Source of the DNA: Qipengyuania sp.
GTDB taxonomy: Bacteria > Pseudomonadota > Alphaproteobacteria > Sphingomonadales > Sphingomonadaceae
DNA: 36,361 bases
Reading direction: 5' to 3'
Assembly: GCA_019745075.1 (NCBI GenBank)
Contig: JAIETR010000067.1
Span: 1-36,361 of the forward strand
The notes beneath the pieces were generated by a model. That model did not search any database. It worked only from the letters and a program-made list of their open reading frames with translations, and had not been told where the DNA came from. The translations under genes were made by a program, and so were the position numbers. Below are positions 16,689 to 24,929 of this stretch, in pieces. Within the stretch, counting starts at the first letter, position 1. Each line of letters starts with the position of its first letter.

Positions 16689-17411
16689 ATGCTGCATACC
16701 ACGCTCTACTACGGCCTGCTCGCGCTGCTGGCAATCGCGCTGCTGTTCGCGGCGGGGACCGATCTCAAGCGGCGCGAGATCGACAACTGGCTGAATCTGG
16801 CGATCGTGCTCGCCGCGCCCGCTTTCTGGTGGGCGGGCGGATTGGCGCTGTGGCCGGACATCGCGGCGCAGCTGGGAGTGGCGCTGGCCGCCTTCGCGAT
16901 CGCCGCCGGCCTGTTCGCCATCGGGCAGATGGGCGGCGGCGACGTCAAGCTGATCGCCGCGTTGGCGCTGTGGTTCGCGCCGGCTCTGTTCCTCAACATG
17001 CTGATTATCATGGCCGTGATCGGCTTCGTGCTGACGATGGGGCTTGGCGCGCTGCGCGTCGGCCGCGCCGACGGCGGCCTGCTGAGCCGCGACACGGTGG
17101 TGCTGTCGGCGCTGTCGCTGGTCGCCGCCATCCTCATCGCCGCCTTCGCGGGGGTGATCGCACTGCCGTTGCCGGGTTTCATGCGCGAAGCGGCAAGCTC
17201 CTCGATGGTGCTCGCCGTGGTCGTCTTCCAGCTCCCGGTGCTGGTGCTCGGCTATGTGTCCTTGCACGCGATCAGGATCTTCCGCCGCCGGGAAGTGAGC
17301 ATCGCCGCGCCCTATGGCGTCGCGATCTCGGGCGCGGGCCTGTGGCTGATCGGCAGCCAGTTCGCCGCCCAGTTCGCGGCGACCGGCGCCTTGCAGCGGA
17401 TCGCGGTCTGA
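16689..17411 (+). CDS. cpaA: Prepilin peptidase CpaA/TadV (type A24), enlarged
   Basis: This inner-membrane aspartic protease trims the leader of Flp prepilins. The two catalytic Asp are visible: D25 in AAGTDLKRREIDN and D85 in GQMGGGDVKLIAAL. The family's PYG motif is at 208-210 (AAPYGVAISGAG). At 240 residues it is longer than the usual CpaA of about 160-170. The extra length lies between D85 and PYG and adds hydrophobic segments (VVLSALSLVAAILIAAFAGV, MVLAVVVFQLPVLVLGY). It is the first gene of the pilus locus, 91 bp ahead of cpaB. The call is firm; whether the insertion changes substrate choice is unknown. Confidence 0.92.
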   Translation: MLHTTLYYGLLALLAIALLFAAGTDLKRREIDNWLNLAIVLAAPAFWWAGGLALWPDIAAQLGVALAAFAIAAGLFAIGQMGGGDVKLIAALALWFAPALFLNMLIIMAVIGFVLTMGLGALRVGRADGGLLSRDTVVLSALSLVAAILIAAFAGVIALPLPGFMREAASSSMVLAVVVFQLPVLVLGYVSLHAIRIFRRREVSIAAPYGVAISGAGLWLIGSQFAAQFAATGALQRIAV

Positions 17412-17421
17412 CAACCCGATC

Positions 17422-17428
17422 TTAACCA
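17422..17428 (+). promoter_or_regulatory. TTAACCA box upstream of cpaB, possible CtrA half-site
   Basis: TTAACCA matches seven bases of the CtrA half-site TTAACCAT and lies 74 bp before the cpaB start, in the 91-bp cpaA-cpaB gap. CtrA controls pilA in Caulobacter, which makes the site plausible here. No matching second half is seen. A small hairpin, GGCTG-ATA-CAGCC (17490-17502), sits between the RBS and the ATG. Confidence 0.3.
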
Positions 17429-17502
17429 CTGCGGCCCTATGCCGCTGAAACCATGACAACCCGCGTGAACCTGGCGGGCCGATAGAGGGGGCTGATACAG
17501 CC

Positions 17503-18585
17503 ATGGACAGGAAGAAACTGGTTTTGCTGGTGAGCGCGTTGATCGTGGCGATCGGCACGGCCTTCGTCGCCCGCAGCATGTTCGCGGGCGCCGCCGCTCC
17601 CGAAGCCGCCGCGGTCGCCGGTCCGGTCGTGCCGACAGGGCCCAAGGTCCTCGTCGCGCAGCGCGCGCTGACGCCCGGCACCATCATCACGCCCGATGCG
17701 CTCTCGTTCCAGCCCTGGCCCGGCGAGATGGTCAAGGACGCCTATTTCATCGAGGGCGAGGCCGACATGCAGAAGCTGCTCGGCACCGTCGTGCGCTTCT
17801 CCATCACGGCCGGCGAGCCGGTCACGCAGGGGGCGCTGGTATCGCCGCAGGACCGCGGCTTCCTCGCCGCGGCGCTCACGCCCGGCATGCGCGCCATCAC
17901 CGTGCCGGTCTCCTCGCAGACCGGCGTCGCCGGTTTCATCTTCCCCGGCGACCGCGTGGACATGATGCTGACGCAGACCGTGGGCCAGAGCGACGCCGGC
18001 GGCCTCCAGGTCGCGGAGACCATCCTGCGCAATTTGCGCGTTCTGGCAACCGACCAGACGACATCGCAGGAAGTCGTCGATGGCAAGACCACCCCGCGCG
18101 TCAGCGGCACCGTCACGCTCGAAGTCACGCCCCGCATCGCGGAGAAGGTCACCGTGGCGCAGACGCTCGGATCGATCAGCTTCTCGCTGCGTCCGCTCGC
18201 CGATTCGCACGGCGACCTGGAACGGGCGCTCGCCTCGGGCCAGATCAAGCTGCCCGACAACGCCACGCCCGAGCAGGAGGAGAAGCTCCTCAAGGCCGCG
18301 GTCGCGCAGCCCAGCGACGGCAAGACCAGCTTCGTCACCGGCGGCGATGTCTCGCGCTTCCAGCGCAGCACCGTGCCTCCTGCCGCTCCGGCGGCCGGCG
18401 GTTCGGCCTCGCCCTCCGCCCCGGTCTATCGGGGACCCACGATCAGGGTTCGCCGCGCCGGCAACGTCACCGACGAGCAGATCGGCGCCAAGGCCAACGT
18501 CACCGCCTTGGGCAGCTCGGTAGGCTCGGGCGCGGCGCAAGTCGCCAATACCTTGCCCGCCGTCATGGCTGGCTCTGGCACCTGA
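17503..18585 (+). CDS. cpaB: Flp pilus assembly protein CpaB/RcpC
   Basis: CpaB is a periplasmic Tad-pilus component thought to work with the secretin. The 360-residue protein has an N-terminal membrane anchor or signal (KKLVLLVSALIVAIGTAFVA). A SAF domain follows at about 45-110 (KVLVAQRALTPGTIITPDAL ... VRFSITAGEPVTQGALV). The RcpC/CpaB domain (about 115-245) is marked by GMRAITVPVSSQTGVAGFIF and PGDRVDMMLTQ. The C-terminal third is Pro/Ser/Gly-rich and probably unstructured. AGAGGGGG (17484-17491) is the RBS, about 11 bases before the ATG. cpaC follows after 45 bp. Confidence 0.94.
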   Translation: MDRKKLVLLVSALIVAIGTAFVARSMFAGAAAPEAAAVAGPVVPTGPKVLVAQRALTPGTIITPDALSFQPWPGEMVKDAYFIEGEADMQKLLGTVVRFSITAGEPVTQGALVSPQDRGFLAAALTPGMRAITVPVSSQTGVAGFIFPGDRVDMMLTQTVGQSDAGGLQVAETILRNLRVLATDQTTSQEVVDGKTTPRVSGTVTLEVTPRIAEKVTVAQTLGSISFSLRPLADSHGDLERALASGQIKLPDNATPEQEEKLLKAAVAQPSDGKTSFVTGGDVSRFQRSTVPPAAPAAGGSASPSAPVYRGPTIRVRRAGNVTDEQIGAKANVTALGSSVGSGAAQVANTLPAVMAGSGT

Positions 18586-18630
18586 ACGCGCAAGCTGTTT
18601 TCGCATCCATCTGACTGAAGGCACACTCTC

Positions 18631-20181
18631 ATGGCCCGTCGTTTCTCCGCCAAGCTGATGCTCGCCAGCCTCGCGCTGTCGCCCATCGCGGCTTTCATTG
18701 CCCCCGCGCATGCCCAGACCGTCGTCAAGCCGACCTCGCAGGACGTCGTCCTGTCGATCGGTCGCGGCCAGCTGATCAGCGTCGGCGGGGCGATGGCCGA
18801 CATCTTCGTCGCCAACGACGCCGTCGCCGACGTCCAGATCAAGTCGCAGCGCCAGCTCTACATCTTCGGCAAGTCGGGCGGCACCACCACCGTCTACGCC
18901 AGCAACGCCCGCGGCGACATCATCTGGTCCGCCAATGTCCGCGTCGGATCCAACATCGACAGCGTCGATCAGATGCTGGCGCTGGCCATGCCCGAGGCGA
19001 AGATCGCGGTCGCCACCATGGGCGTCAACACGGTGCTCCTGACCGGCACCGTCGCCGCGCCCGAGGACGCCGCGGAGGCGCAGCGCCTGGTCGAGGCCTT
19101 CGTCGGCCAGGGGACCAATGTCATCAGCCGCCTCAAGACCGCGACACCGCTCCAGGTCAATCTGCGCGTCCGCATCGCCGAGGTCAGCCGCAACTTCACC
19201 CGCACCATCGGCGTCAATCTCGCCACCTTCGACGGTACCAGCGGCTTCCGCTTCGGAGTGGGAAGCGGTCGCGCGGGTGCGATACCGCAGTTCACGGTCC
19301 CCAACGGTGGCACCGGCGTGTTCACCGGCGTGACCAGCGCCTCGCAAGGCACCTCGCTCGTCACCAAGGGAACCAGTGGATCGACGCTGGCGGCGTTCGG
19401 GCGCTTCCTTGGCCTCGACATCGGCAGCGCGCTCGACCTGGCCGAACAGGACGGGCTGGTCACCACGCTCGCCGAACCCAACCTGACCGCGCTCTCCGGC
19501 GAAACCGCCAGCTTCCTCGCCGGAGGCGAGTTCCCGGTCGTCGCCACCAGCGGTCTGAGTGGTTCTACAGTGTCGTTCAAGCCGTTCGGCGTAAGCCTGT
19601 CCTACACTCCCGTGGTGCTGGCCAATGGCCGGATTTCGCTGCGCGTGAAACCGATGGTGTCTGAAATTTCAAGTCTTACTGTCGTATCCAACGGCAATCA
19701 GATCCCCAGCCTTTCCACCCGCAGCGCGGAAACGACCGTCGAGCTCGGCTCGGGCCAGAGCTTCATGATCGCCGGCCTGATCCAGAACAACGCGATCAAC
19801 ACCATCGACAAGGCCCCGGGTCTGGGCGATGTGCCGATCCTCGGCAATCTGTTCCGCTCCTCCAGCTTCAAGCGCGGCGAAACCGAGCTCGTCATCGTCG
19901 TGACGCCCTATCTGGTGAAACCGGTCGAAGAACGCGACGTGCACCTGCCGACCGACGGCTACCGCGCCGCCAACGAGGCGCAGCGTCTGCTGGGCAACCA
20001 GGCTCACGACGGCCAGTCCGGCGGTCAGCGCCCGATGCCGAGGGCCGTCGGCGGAACGGCCGCCCCGGGACCGCGCGTCGGGACCGCCGAAAATCCGGGC
20101 GCGGCCACCCTGGCCCAGCCCGCCCAGCCGCGCCGCGACGAGAAGGTCGCCAACGCCGCCCCCGGCTTCAGCTTCAAGTGA
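18631..20181 (+). CDS. cpaC: Flp pilus secretin CpaC/RcpA
   Basis: CpaC forms the outer-membrane channel of the Tad pilus. It has 516 residues. The signal peptide is cut near PAHA-Q (28/29). The secretin N-terminal domain (about 38-108) reads QDVVLSIGRGQLISVGG ... QLYIFGKSGGTTTVYAS. A BON-like segment follows at about 115-165 (VLLTGTVAAPEDAAEAQRL). The secretin core has LAEPNLTALSGETASFLAGG, EFPVV, SLSYTPVVLANGRISLRVKP and the conserved end LGDVPILGNLFRS ... TELVIVVTPYLVKPV. The last 80 residues are low-complexity and variable. The stop is 14 bp before the cpaD start. Confidence 0.95.
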   Translation: MARRFSAKLMLASLALSPIAAFIAPAHAQTVVKPTSQDVVLSIGRGQLISVGGAMADIFVANDAVADVQIKSQRQLYIFGKSGGTTTVYASNARGDIIWSANVRVGSNIDSVDQMLALAMPEAKIAVATMGVNTVLLTGTVAAPEDAAEAQRLVEAFVGQGTNVISRLKTATPLQVNLRVRIAEVSRNFTRTIGVNLATFDGTSGFRFGVGSGRAGAIPQFTVPNGGTGVFTGVTSASQGTSLVTKGTSGSTLAAFGRFLGLDIGSALDLAEQDGLVTTLAEPNLTALSGETASFLAGGEFPVVATSGLSGSTVSFKPFGVSLSYTPVVLANGRISLRVKPMVSEISSLTVVSNGNQIPSLSTRSAETTVELGSGQSFMIAGLIQNNAINTIDKAPGLGDVPILGNLFRSSSFKRGETELVIVVTPYLVKPVEERDVHLPTDGYRAANEAQRLLGNQAHDGQSGGQRPMPRAVGGTAAPGPRVGTAENPGAATLAQPAQPRRDEKVANAAPGFSFK

Positions 20182-20195
20182 GAGGGACTACCCAC

Positions 20196-20843
20196 ATGAC
20201 CCGTCTTGTCACCCGTCCACTGTCCGGCGCGCTCGTGCTCTCGCTGGGGCTCGCGCTCGCCGGCTGCGGCGGCATGCCCTCCAACCGTTCGGTCAACAGC
20301 ATCCACCAGCCGGTGGTGGAGCGCAGCGCCGTCACGCTCGACGTGACCACGAACTCGAGCGGCCTGCCGGTCGCCGAGCAGCGCCGCATCGCCGCGTGGT
20401 TCGAGGCGATGGACCTGCGCTACGGCGACCGGGTGTCGGTGGAAGACCCGCTCGATCGCCCCGAAACGCGCACCGCCGTCGCCGATCTCACCGGCCGCTA
20501 CGGGCTGCTGCTGAGCGAGGGCCTGCCCGTCTCGACCGGCGACCTGCAGCCCGGCCAGGCGCGCATCGTCATCCTCCGCTCGCGCGCGAGCGTGCCTGGG
20601 TGCCCCGATTGGTCGGGAGCCAGCGCCGCAACCCTCGGCAACGGCATCAGTCCCGGCTACGGCTGCTCAACCAATGGCAACCTTGCCGCCATGGTCGCCG
20701 ACCCGGAGGACCTGATCAAGGGCCGCAAGGGTTCGACCGACACCTACATCAGCACCTCGAACACCACCATCAAGGCCTACACGACCGGCGTCGGGACAAA
20801 GACGTCCGGCGGCGGCACCACCACCACCACGGGAGGAAACTGA
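20196..20843 (+). CDS. cpaD: Flp pilus lipoprotein CpaD
   Basis: CpaD is the Tad-pilus lipoprotein associated with the secretin in the outer membrane. The 215-residue protein has a lipobox LAGC (C24) in LGLALAGCGGMPSN. The family blocks GCPDWSG and GYGCSTNGNLAAMVADPEDL carry two cysteines that probably pair. The C-terminus is an odd Gly/Thr-rich run (SGGGTTTTTGGN). I start at ATG 20196 with GAGGGA upstream; a GTG at 20178 overlapping the cpaC stop would add six residues ahead of the signal and is less likely. cpaE follows after 2 bp. Confidence 0.9.
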   Translation: MTRLVTRPLSGALVLSLGLALAGCGGMPSNRSVNSIHQPVVERSAVTLDVTTNSSGLPVAEQRRIAAWFEAMDLRYGDRVSVEDPLDRPETRTAVADLTGRYGLLLSEGLPVSTGDLQPGQARIVILRSRASVPGCPDWSGASAATLGNGISPGYGCSTNGNLAAMVADPEDLIKGRKGSTDTYISTSNTTIKAYTTGVGTKTSGGGTTTTTGGN

Positions 20844-20845
20844 CC

Positions 20846-22141
20846 ATGAACGCTCCCTGGAAGGGCGGAATGCCCGGCAATCGCGACCCCTTCGCATCCT
20901 ATATCTGCGACGAGGCCTCGCTCGACATCCTGCGCCCGGTCGTGATCGAACTCGGCTGGATGCCCGAGAAGTGCAACAAGGGCGGCTTGCGCAACGCGAT
21001 CCAGTCGCTCTCGGTCAGCGCCAGCCCGAACATCCTGATGGTCGATCTCTCGGAGAGCGGCGATCCGCTGGGCGACATCAACGCGCTGGCCGAGGTCTGC
21101 GAGCCCGGCACGGTCGTGATCGCGGTCGGTCAGGTCAACGACGTGCGCCTCTATCGCGACCTCGTCGCCAGCGGCATCCACGACTATCTGCTCAAGCCGC
21201 TCTCCGCCAGCGTGCTGCGCGATTCGCTGAACGCGGCGCAGACCGTGTTCAGCGCCCCCAAGGCGAGCGATCCCGACGTCGCCAAGCGCCACATCGCCAG
21301 CGCGGTGATCGGCACCCGCGGGGGCGTGGGCGCCTCCACGCTCGCGACCTCGCTGGCCTGGCAGTTCGCCACCAGGAAGGCCAAGCCCACGGCCCTGCTG
21401 GATCTGGACATCCACTTCGGGACGGGCGCGCTCGCGCTCGACCTCGAGCCGGGCCGGGGCCTCGCCGATGCGATCGACAACCCCAGCCGCATCGACGGGC
21501 TGTTCATCGAGCGCGCCATGATCCGCGCGCATGACAACCTCGCGATCCTGTCGGCCGAAGCGCCGATCAATTCGCCGCTGATGACCGATGGCGCCGCCTT
21601 CCTGCAACTGCAGGAGGAGTTCCGTCAGGCTTTCGAGATGACGGTCGTCGATCTTCCGCGCCACATGCTGATCAACTTCCCGCACCTTTTCAACGAGGTG
21701 AACGTGGCGGTGATCGCCACCGAGCTCACCCTGGCGTCGGCGCGCGACACGATCCGGCTGCTGTCGTGGCTGAAGACCAACGCAGCTCACGCCACACCGA
21801 TCGTGGTGGCCAACAAGTTCCAGGCGAGCGCGCTCGAAATCAGCAGGGCCGATTTCGAAGCCTCGATCGAACGCAAGATCGACTTCGTCATCCCGTTCGA
21901 CCAGGCCGCCGCGGCCAAGGCGGCAAAGCTCGGCCAGGCCTTCGTGGAGGCCAATGCGCAGAGCAAGGCCACCGTGCAGATCAGGGCGCTCGCCGAGCGC
22001 ATCCTGGGTGCGGCGGTCGAAGAGGATGCCGAAGGCGCGTCCGCGGCGAGTGCGTTGGGCGGCAAGAAGTCGCTGCTCGGCGGTCTCGATCTGAAGGCGC
22101 TGCTGGCGAAGAAGGACAAGGGCCCGAAGCAGCCGGCGTAA
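20846..22141 (+). CDS. cpaE: Flp pilus assembly protein CpaE/TadZ
   Basis: CpaE/TadZ places the Tad machinery at the pole. The 431-residue protein has an atypical receiver-like N-terminal domain (about 15-135), with ILMVDLSESGD (Asp 67) and DYLLKPLSASVL (Lys 117). A MinD/ParA-like ATPase domain follows. Its P-loop is GTRGGVGAST (156-165), which lacks the signature Walker lysines; this is usual for TadZ. LLDLDIHFGTGAL is the next ATPase motif, and VVDLPRHM is the Walker B-like strand. The C-terminal tail (KKSLLGGLDLKALLAKKDKG) is basic. The RBS GGGAGG lies in the end of cpaD. In many alphaproteobacteria cpaF follows directly; here it does not. Confidence 0.94.
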   Translation: MNAPWKGGMPGNRDPFASYICDEASLDILRPVVIELGWMPEKCNKGGLRNAIQSLSVSASPNILMVDLSESGDPLGDINALAEVCEPGTVVIAVGQVNDVRLYRDLVASGIHDYLLKPLSASVLRDSLNAAQTVFSAPKASDPDVAKRHIASAVIGTRGGVGASTLATSLAWQFATRKAKPTALLDLDIHFGTGALALDLEPGRGLADAIDNPSRIDGLFIERAMIRAHDNLAILSAEAPINSPLMTDGAAFLQLQEEFRQAFEMTVVDLPRHMLINFPHLFNEVNVAVIATELTLASARDTIRLLSWLKTNAAHATPIVVANKFQASALEISRADFEASIERKIDFVIPFDQAAAAKAAKLGQAFVEANAQSKATVQIRALAERILGAAVEEDAEGASAASALGGKKSLLGGLDLKALLAKKDKGPKQPA

Positions 22142-22219
22142 GCGCCGGTTGCGCCGGGATAAGAGCCGGCCCGTCTTGGACCGCCGGCTCGGACCGGCGA
22201 ACGCAAAGGAAGCACCGAC
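22142..22219 (+). other. Gap where cpaF/tadA would usually sit
   Basis: These 78 bp separate cpaE from tadB. No frame encodes a recognisable CpaF remnant. The stretch is GC-rich, with repeated GCCGG words that can pair with each other, and ends with the tadB RBS AAAGGAAG (22205-22212). It may be a simple leader or the scar of a deletion; the sequence cannot tell which. Confidence 0.5.
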
Positions 22220-23185
22220 GTGATTCAGGTCATGCTGCTGTTAGTTGGGGTCATCGTCATGGCCGGATTGGGCTATGCCGCGCTTGCCGGCCCCTCGACC
22301 GGCAAGGCGAGCACGCGGCGCATCCAGCAGATCCGCTATCGCCACTCCGAAAGCACCGCGGCCAGGGTTGAATCGCAGCTCAAGAAGGCGATCGCGGCCC
22401 GCAAGCCGGTCGGCTACAAGGTCGCCGGCTCGGGCTCGCGCGTCGAGGCGCTCGCGATCCGCCTCGACCGCACCGGAAAGAAGTGGTCGCTCAGCCAGTA
22501 TGCCTATGCCTCGCTCGGCCTGGGCCTGGCGGTCGCGCTGCTGGTGTTCCTGAAGTCGGGCGCGTTCCTGCTCTCGCTCGGCGTCGGCGTGCTGGTCGGC
22601 GCGGGCCTGCCGCACCTCGTGGTCGGCAAGCTCATCAAGAAGCGGATCAACAAGTTCAACGCCAAGTTCGCCGACGCGATCGAGCTGCTGGTGCGCGGGC
22701 TGCGCTCGGGCCTGCCGGTCACCGAGACGCTTCAGGTGGTCGCGCAGGAAGTCGACGGACCCGTCGGGATCGAGTTCAAGGGCATCGTCGACCGCATCAA
22801 GGTCGGCCGGACGATGGAGGAGGCGCTTCAGGTGACCGCCGACCGCCTCGGCATCCCCGAGTTCAACTTCTTCTGCATCACCCTGGCGATCCAGCGGGAG
22901 ACCGGTGGCAACCTCGCCGAAACGCTCTCCAACCTCGCCGATGTGCTCCGCAAGCGCAGCCAGATGAAGCTCAAGATCAGGGCGATGAGCTCGGAATCGA
23001 AGGCCTCGGCGATGATCGTCGGCGCCCTCCCTTTCATCGTCTTCGGGCTGATCTGGTGGATCAACCCGAAATACCTCTCCACCTTCTTCACCGACGAACG
23101 GCTCATCGTGATCGGCCTGGGTGGCTTCACCTGGATGGGCATCGGCGTCTTCATCATGTCCAAGATGGTCAGCTTCGAGATCTGA
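22220..23185 (+). CDS. tadB: Flp pilus inner-membrane platform protein TadB
   Basis: TadB is a type II secretion F-domain platform protein of the Tad pilus. The 321-residue protein starts with GTG at 22220, preceded by AAAGGAAG. The N-terminal span is IQVMLLLVGVIVMAGLGYAALA, with two central spans at about 95-135. The T2SSF domain (about 155-285) has FADAIELLVRGLRSGLPVTETL and IQRETGGNLAETLSNLADVL, both family signatures. The C-terminal spans are MIVGALPFIVFGLIWWI and VIGLGGFTWMGIGVFIM. It is co-transcribed with tadC, 13 bp downstream. It normally works with the CpaF ATPase, which is not in this cluster. Confidence 0.94.
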   Translation: MIQVMLLLVGVIVMAGLGYAALAGPSTGKASTRRIQQIRYRHSESTAARVESQLKKAIAARKPVGYKVAGSGSRVEALAIRLDRTGKKWSLSQYAYASLGLGLAVALLVFLKSGAFLLSLGVGVLVGAGLPHLVVGKLIKKRINKFNAKFADAIELLVRGLRSGLPVTETLQVVAQEVDGPVGIEFKGIVDRIKVGRTMEEALQVTADRLGIPEFNFFCITLAIQRETGGNLAETLSNLADVLRKRSQMKLKIRAMSSESKASAMIVGALPFIVFGLIWWINPKYLSTFFTDERLIVIGLGGFTWMGIGVFIMSKMVSFEI

Positions 23186-23198
23186 GGGAACCCAGGCA

Positions 23199-24197
23199 AT
23201 GATCACCACTCCCCAGGGCCCCACGCTGCTCGGCTTCGACGTGATGCTCGTCGGCTCGATCCTCGCCGGGGTCGCGGCCATGGCGGTCATGCTCGCCATC
23301 TATACGGCGGTGACCATCCGCGATCCGATGGCCAGGCGCGTCAAGGCGCTCAACGAACGGCGCGACGAGCTCAAGGCCGGGATCATCACGGCCAGCGCCA
23401 AGAAGCGCCAGAGCCTGGTGCGCAAGTCCGACAAGACCGAGAAGGTCAAGGACACGCTCAGCAGCATGAAGGTGCTGCAGCAGAGCCAGGTCGACTTGAT
23501 GGTGCAGAAGCTGGCCTGGGCCGGTTATCGCAACAAGGAATTCGCCGTCTATTTGATCGGCCTGCGGCTGGTGCTCCCGGTGGTGCTCGGCATCGTCGGT
23601 TTCGTCCTGCTCTATGTCCTCGAGATCAAACCGGACTGGCAGATCAAGCGAGTGATGGCGATGGGAGCGCTGGTGTTCGCCGGCTACAAGGGGCCGGAGC
23701 TGTTCCTCAGCAACAAGGCCGGCAAGCGCACCGACCTGATCCGCAAGGGCCTGCCGGACGCGCTCGACCTGCTGGTCATCTGCGCCGAAGCCGGTCTCAC
23801 CGTCGATGCCGCCTTCAACCGCGTCGCCAAGGAGCTGGGCCGCGCCTATCCCGAGCTCGGCGACGAGTTCGCGCTGACCGCGATCGAGCTCTCGTTCCTC
23901 AACGAGCGCCGCAAGGCGTTCGAGAACCTGGCCTATCGCGTGAACCTCGATTCGGTGAAGGGCGTGGTCACCACCATGGTGCAAACCGAGAAATACGGCA
24001 CACCGCTGGCCTCGGCGCTGCGCGTGCTGTCGGGCGAGTTCCGCAACGAGCGGATGATGCGCGCCGAAGAGAAAGCCGCGCGCCTGCCGGCGATCATGAC
24101 CGTGCCGCTGATCCTTTTCATCCTGCCGGTGCTGTTCATCGTCATCCTCGGCCCCGCGGCCTGTTCGATCGCGGACGCCTTCACCGGGATGAACTGA
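23199..24197 (+). CDS. tadC: Flp pilus inner-membrane platform protein TadC
   Basis: TadC is the second F-domain platform protein. The 332-residue protein has an N-terminal span (LLGFDVMLVGSILAGVAAMA) and a charged region (RRVKALNERRDELKAG). A pair of spans lies near 120-170, and the T2SSF domain is at about 190-300, with GLPDALDLLVICAEAGLTVD and LVQTEKYGTPLA-type sequence (MVQTEKYGTPLASALRVL). The C-terminal span is LILFILPVLFIVILGP. The ATG at 23199 (MITTPQGP) follows GAGGGA. It is the last pilus gene here; tadD and the TadE/F/G pseudopilins do not follow. Confidence 0.93.
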   Translation: MITTPQGPTLLGFDVMLVGSILAGVAAMAVMLAIYTAVTIRDPMARRVKALNERRDELKAGIITASAKKRQSLVRKSDKTEKVKDTLSSMKVLQQSQVDLMVQKLAWAGYRNKEFAVYLIGLRLVLPVVLGIVGFVLLYVLEIKPDWQIKRVMAMGALVFAGYKGPELFLSNKAGKRTDLIRKGLPDALDLLVICAEAGLTVDAAFNRVAKELGRAYPELGDEFALTAIELSFLNERRKAFENLAYRVNLDSVKGVVTTMVQTEKYGTPLASALRVLSGEFRNERMMRAEEKAARLPAIMTVPLILFILPVLFIVILGPAACSIADAFTGMN

Positions 24198-24217
24198 GCG
24201 CCCCGAGCCTGTCCAGC

Positions 24218-24237
24218 GCGGCCGATCCGTCGGCCGC
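24218..24237. terminator. Hairpin between convergent tadC and marR
   Basis: GCGGCCGA (24218-24225) pairs with TCGGCCGC (24230-24237) around TCCG. It is an 8-bp GC-rich stem in the 48-bp gap between two converging genes. There is no T-run on either side, so it is only a candidate terminator. Confidence 0.4.
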
Positions 24238-24245
24238 CTCACGCT

Positions 24246-24731
24246 TCAATCGTCGAGGCTGGCGGGGTCGAATTCCCCCGCCCCCATCCGCACCCGCATC
24301 AGCATCTCCGCAAGCGCGGCGCGCTCGGCCTCGTCGAGCACGCCGAACAGCTCGGCTTCGATGGCTTCCGCGAGCGGCATGATCCGCGCATGCACCCGGC
24401 TCCCTTCGTCGGTCAGCTCGAGCAGGTGCGAGCGCCCGTCGCGCTCGTTTGGCTGGCGGACGGCAAGCCCGCGGACCTCCAGCGCCCTGCAGGCGCGGTT
24501 GACCGGCACCTTGTCCATCAGCGTCAGCCGGCACAGCTCGCGCTGTGTGTGCGCGCCCGAATCGCCCAGCACCGCCATGATCCGCCATTCGGTGGTCTTG
24601 AGCCCGAAGCGCTTGCGATATTGCTCGGCAATCCGCGTCGAGACCGCGTTGGATGCGACCGAGAGCTGATAGGGCAGGAAGTCGGCGAGCCGCTTGGCGC
24701 GTTGGCCCGGATTACGCTGGGAGGAGTTCAT
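24246..24731 (-). CDS. MarR-family transcriptional regulator
   Basis: This is a 161-residue winged-helix regulator. The N-terminal dimerisation helix contains FLPYQLSVASNAVSTRIAEQY. FGLKTTEWRIMAVLGDSGAH leads into the HTH. The recognition helix is near 73-86 (DKVPVNRACRALEVRG), and the wing (93-106) carries the MarR signature RDGRSHLLELTDEG, with D98 and R100. The C-terminal helices complete the dimer. It has a good RBS, AGGAAGAG. It lies 198 bp downstream of the short-chain dehydrogenase on the same strand and may control that module, but no operator can be assigned. MarR members usually respond to small aromatic or phenolic ligands or to acyl-CoA thioesters; the ligand here is unknown. Confidence 0.9.
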   Translation of the reverse strand: MNSSQRNPGQRAKRLADFLPYQLSVASNAVSTRIAEQYRKRFGLKTTEWRIMAVLGDSGAHTQRELCRLTLMDKVPVNRACRALEVRGLAVRQPNERDGRSHLLELTDEGSRVHARIMPLAEAIEAELFGVLDEAERAALAEMLMRVRMGAGEFDPASLDD

Positions 24732-24929
24732 GGTCTCTTCCTATTGGCCCGCCCCGCGATTTCAAGCCATGCCGGGCCTCCATCGGCCGCCGCGGACATG
24801 AGCGGATGTTGCACGGTCCAAGGGCGAAAAGATCGCCGTCCGGGTGACCCGGCGCCGAATGCAATCGCGGGTGGGGCAGGAAAATTCTTTCCCGGCGTGC
24901 CCGGCGCAGCGCGATCCGGCCCGCTCCGA

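Noticed and set aside
17437..19347. 636-codon minus-strand frame opposite cpaB and cpaC
   Set aside because: It spans two real genes plus the gap between them and has Asp/Gly/Arg-rich shadow composition.
20846..22141. CpaE P-loop lacking the usual Walker lysines as a sign of a broken gene
   Set aside because: The GxRGGVGAST form is typical of the TadZ/CpaE family, so it is not degeneration.
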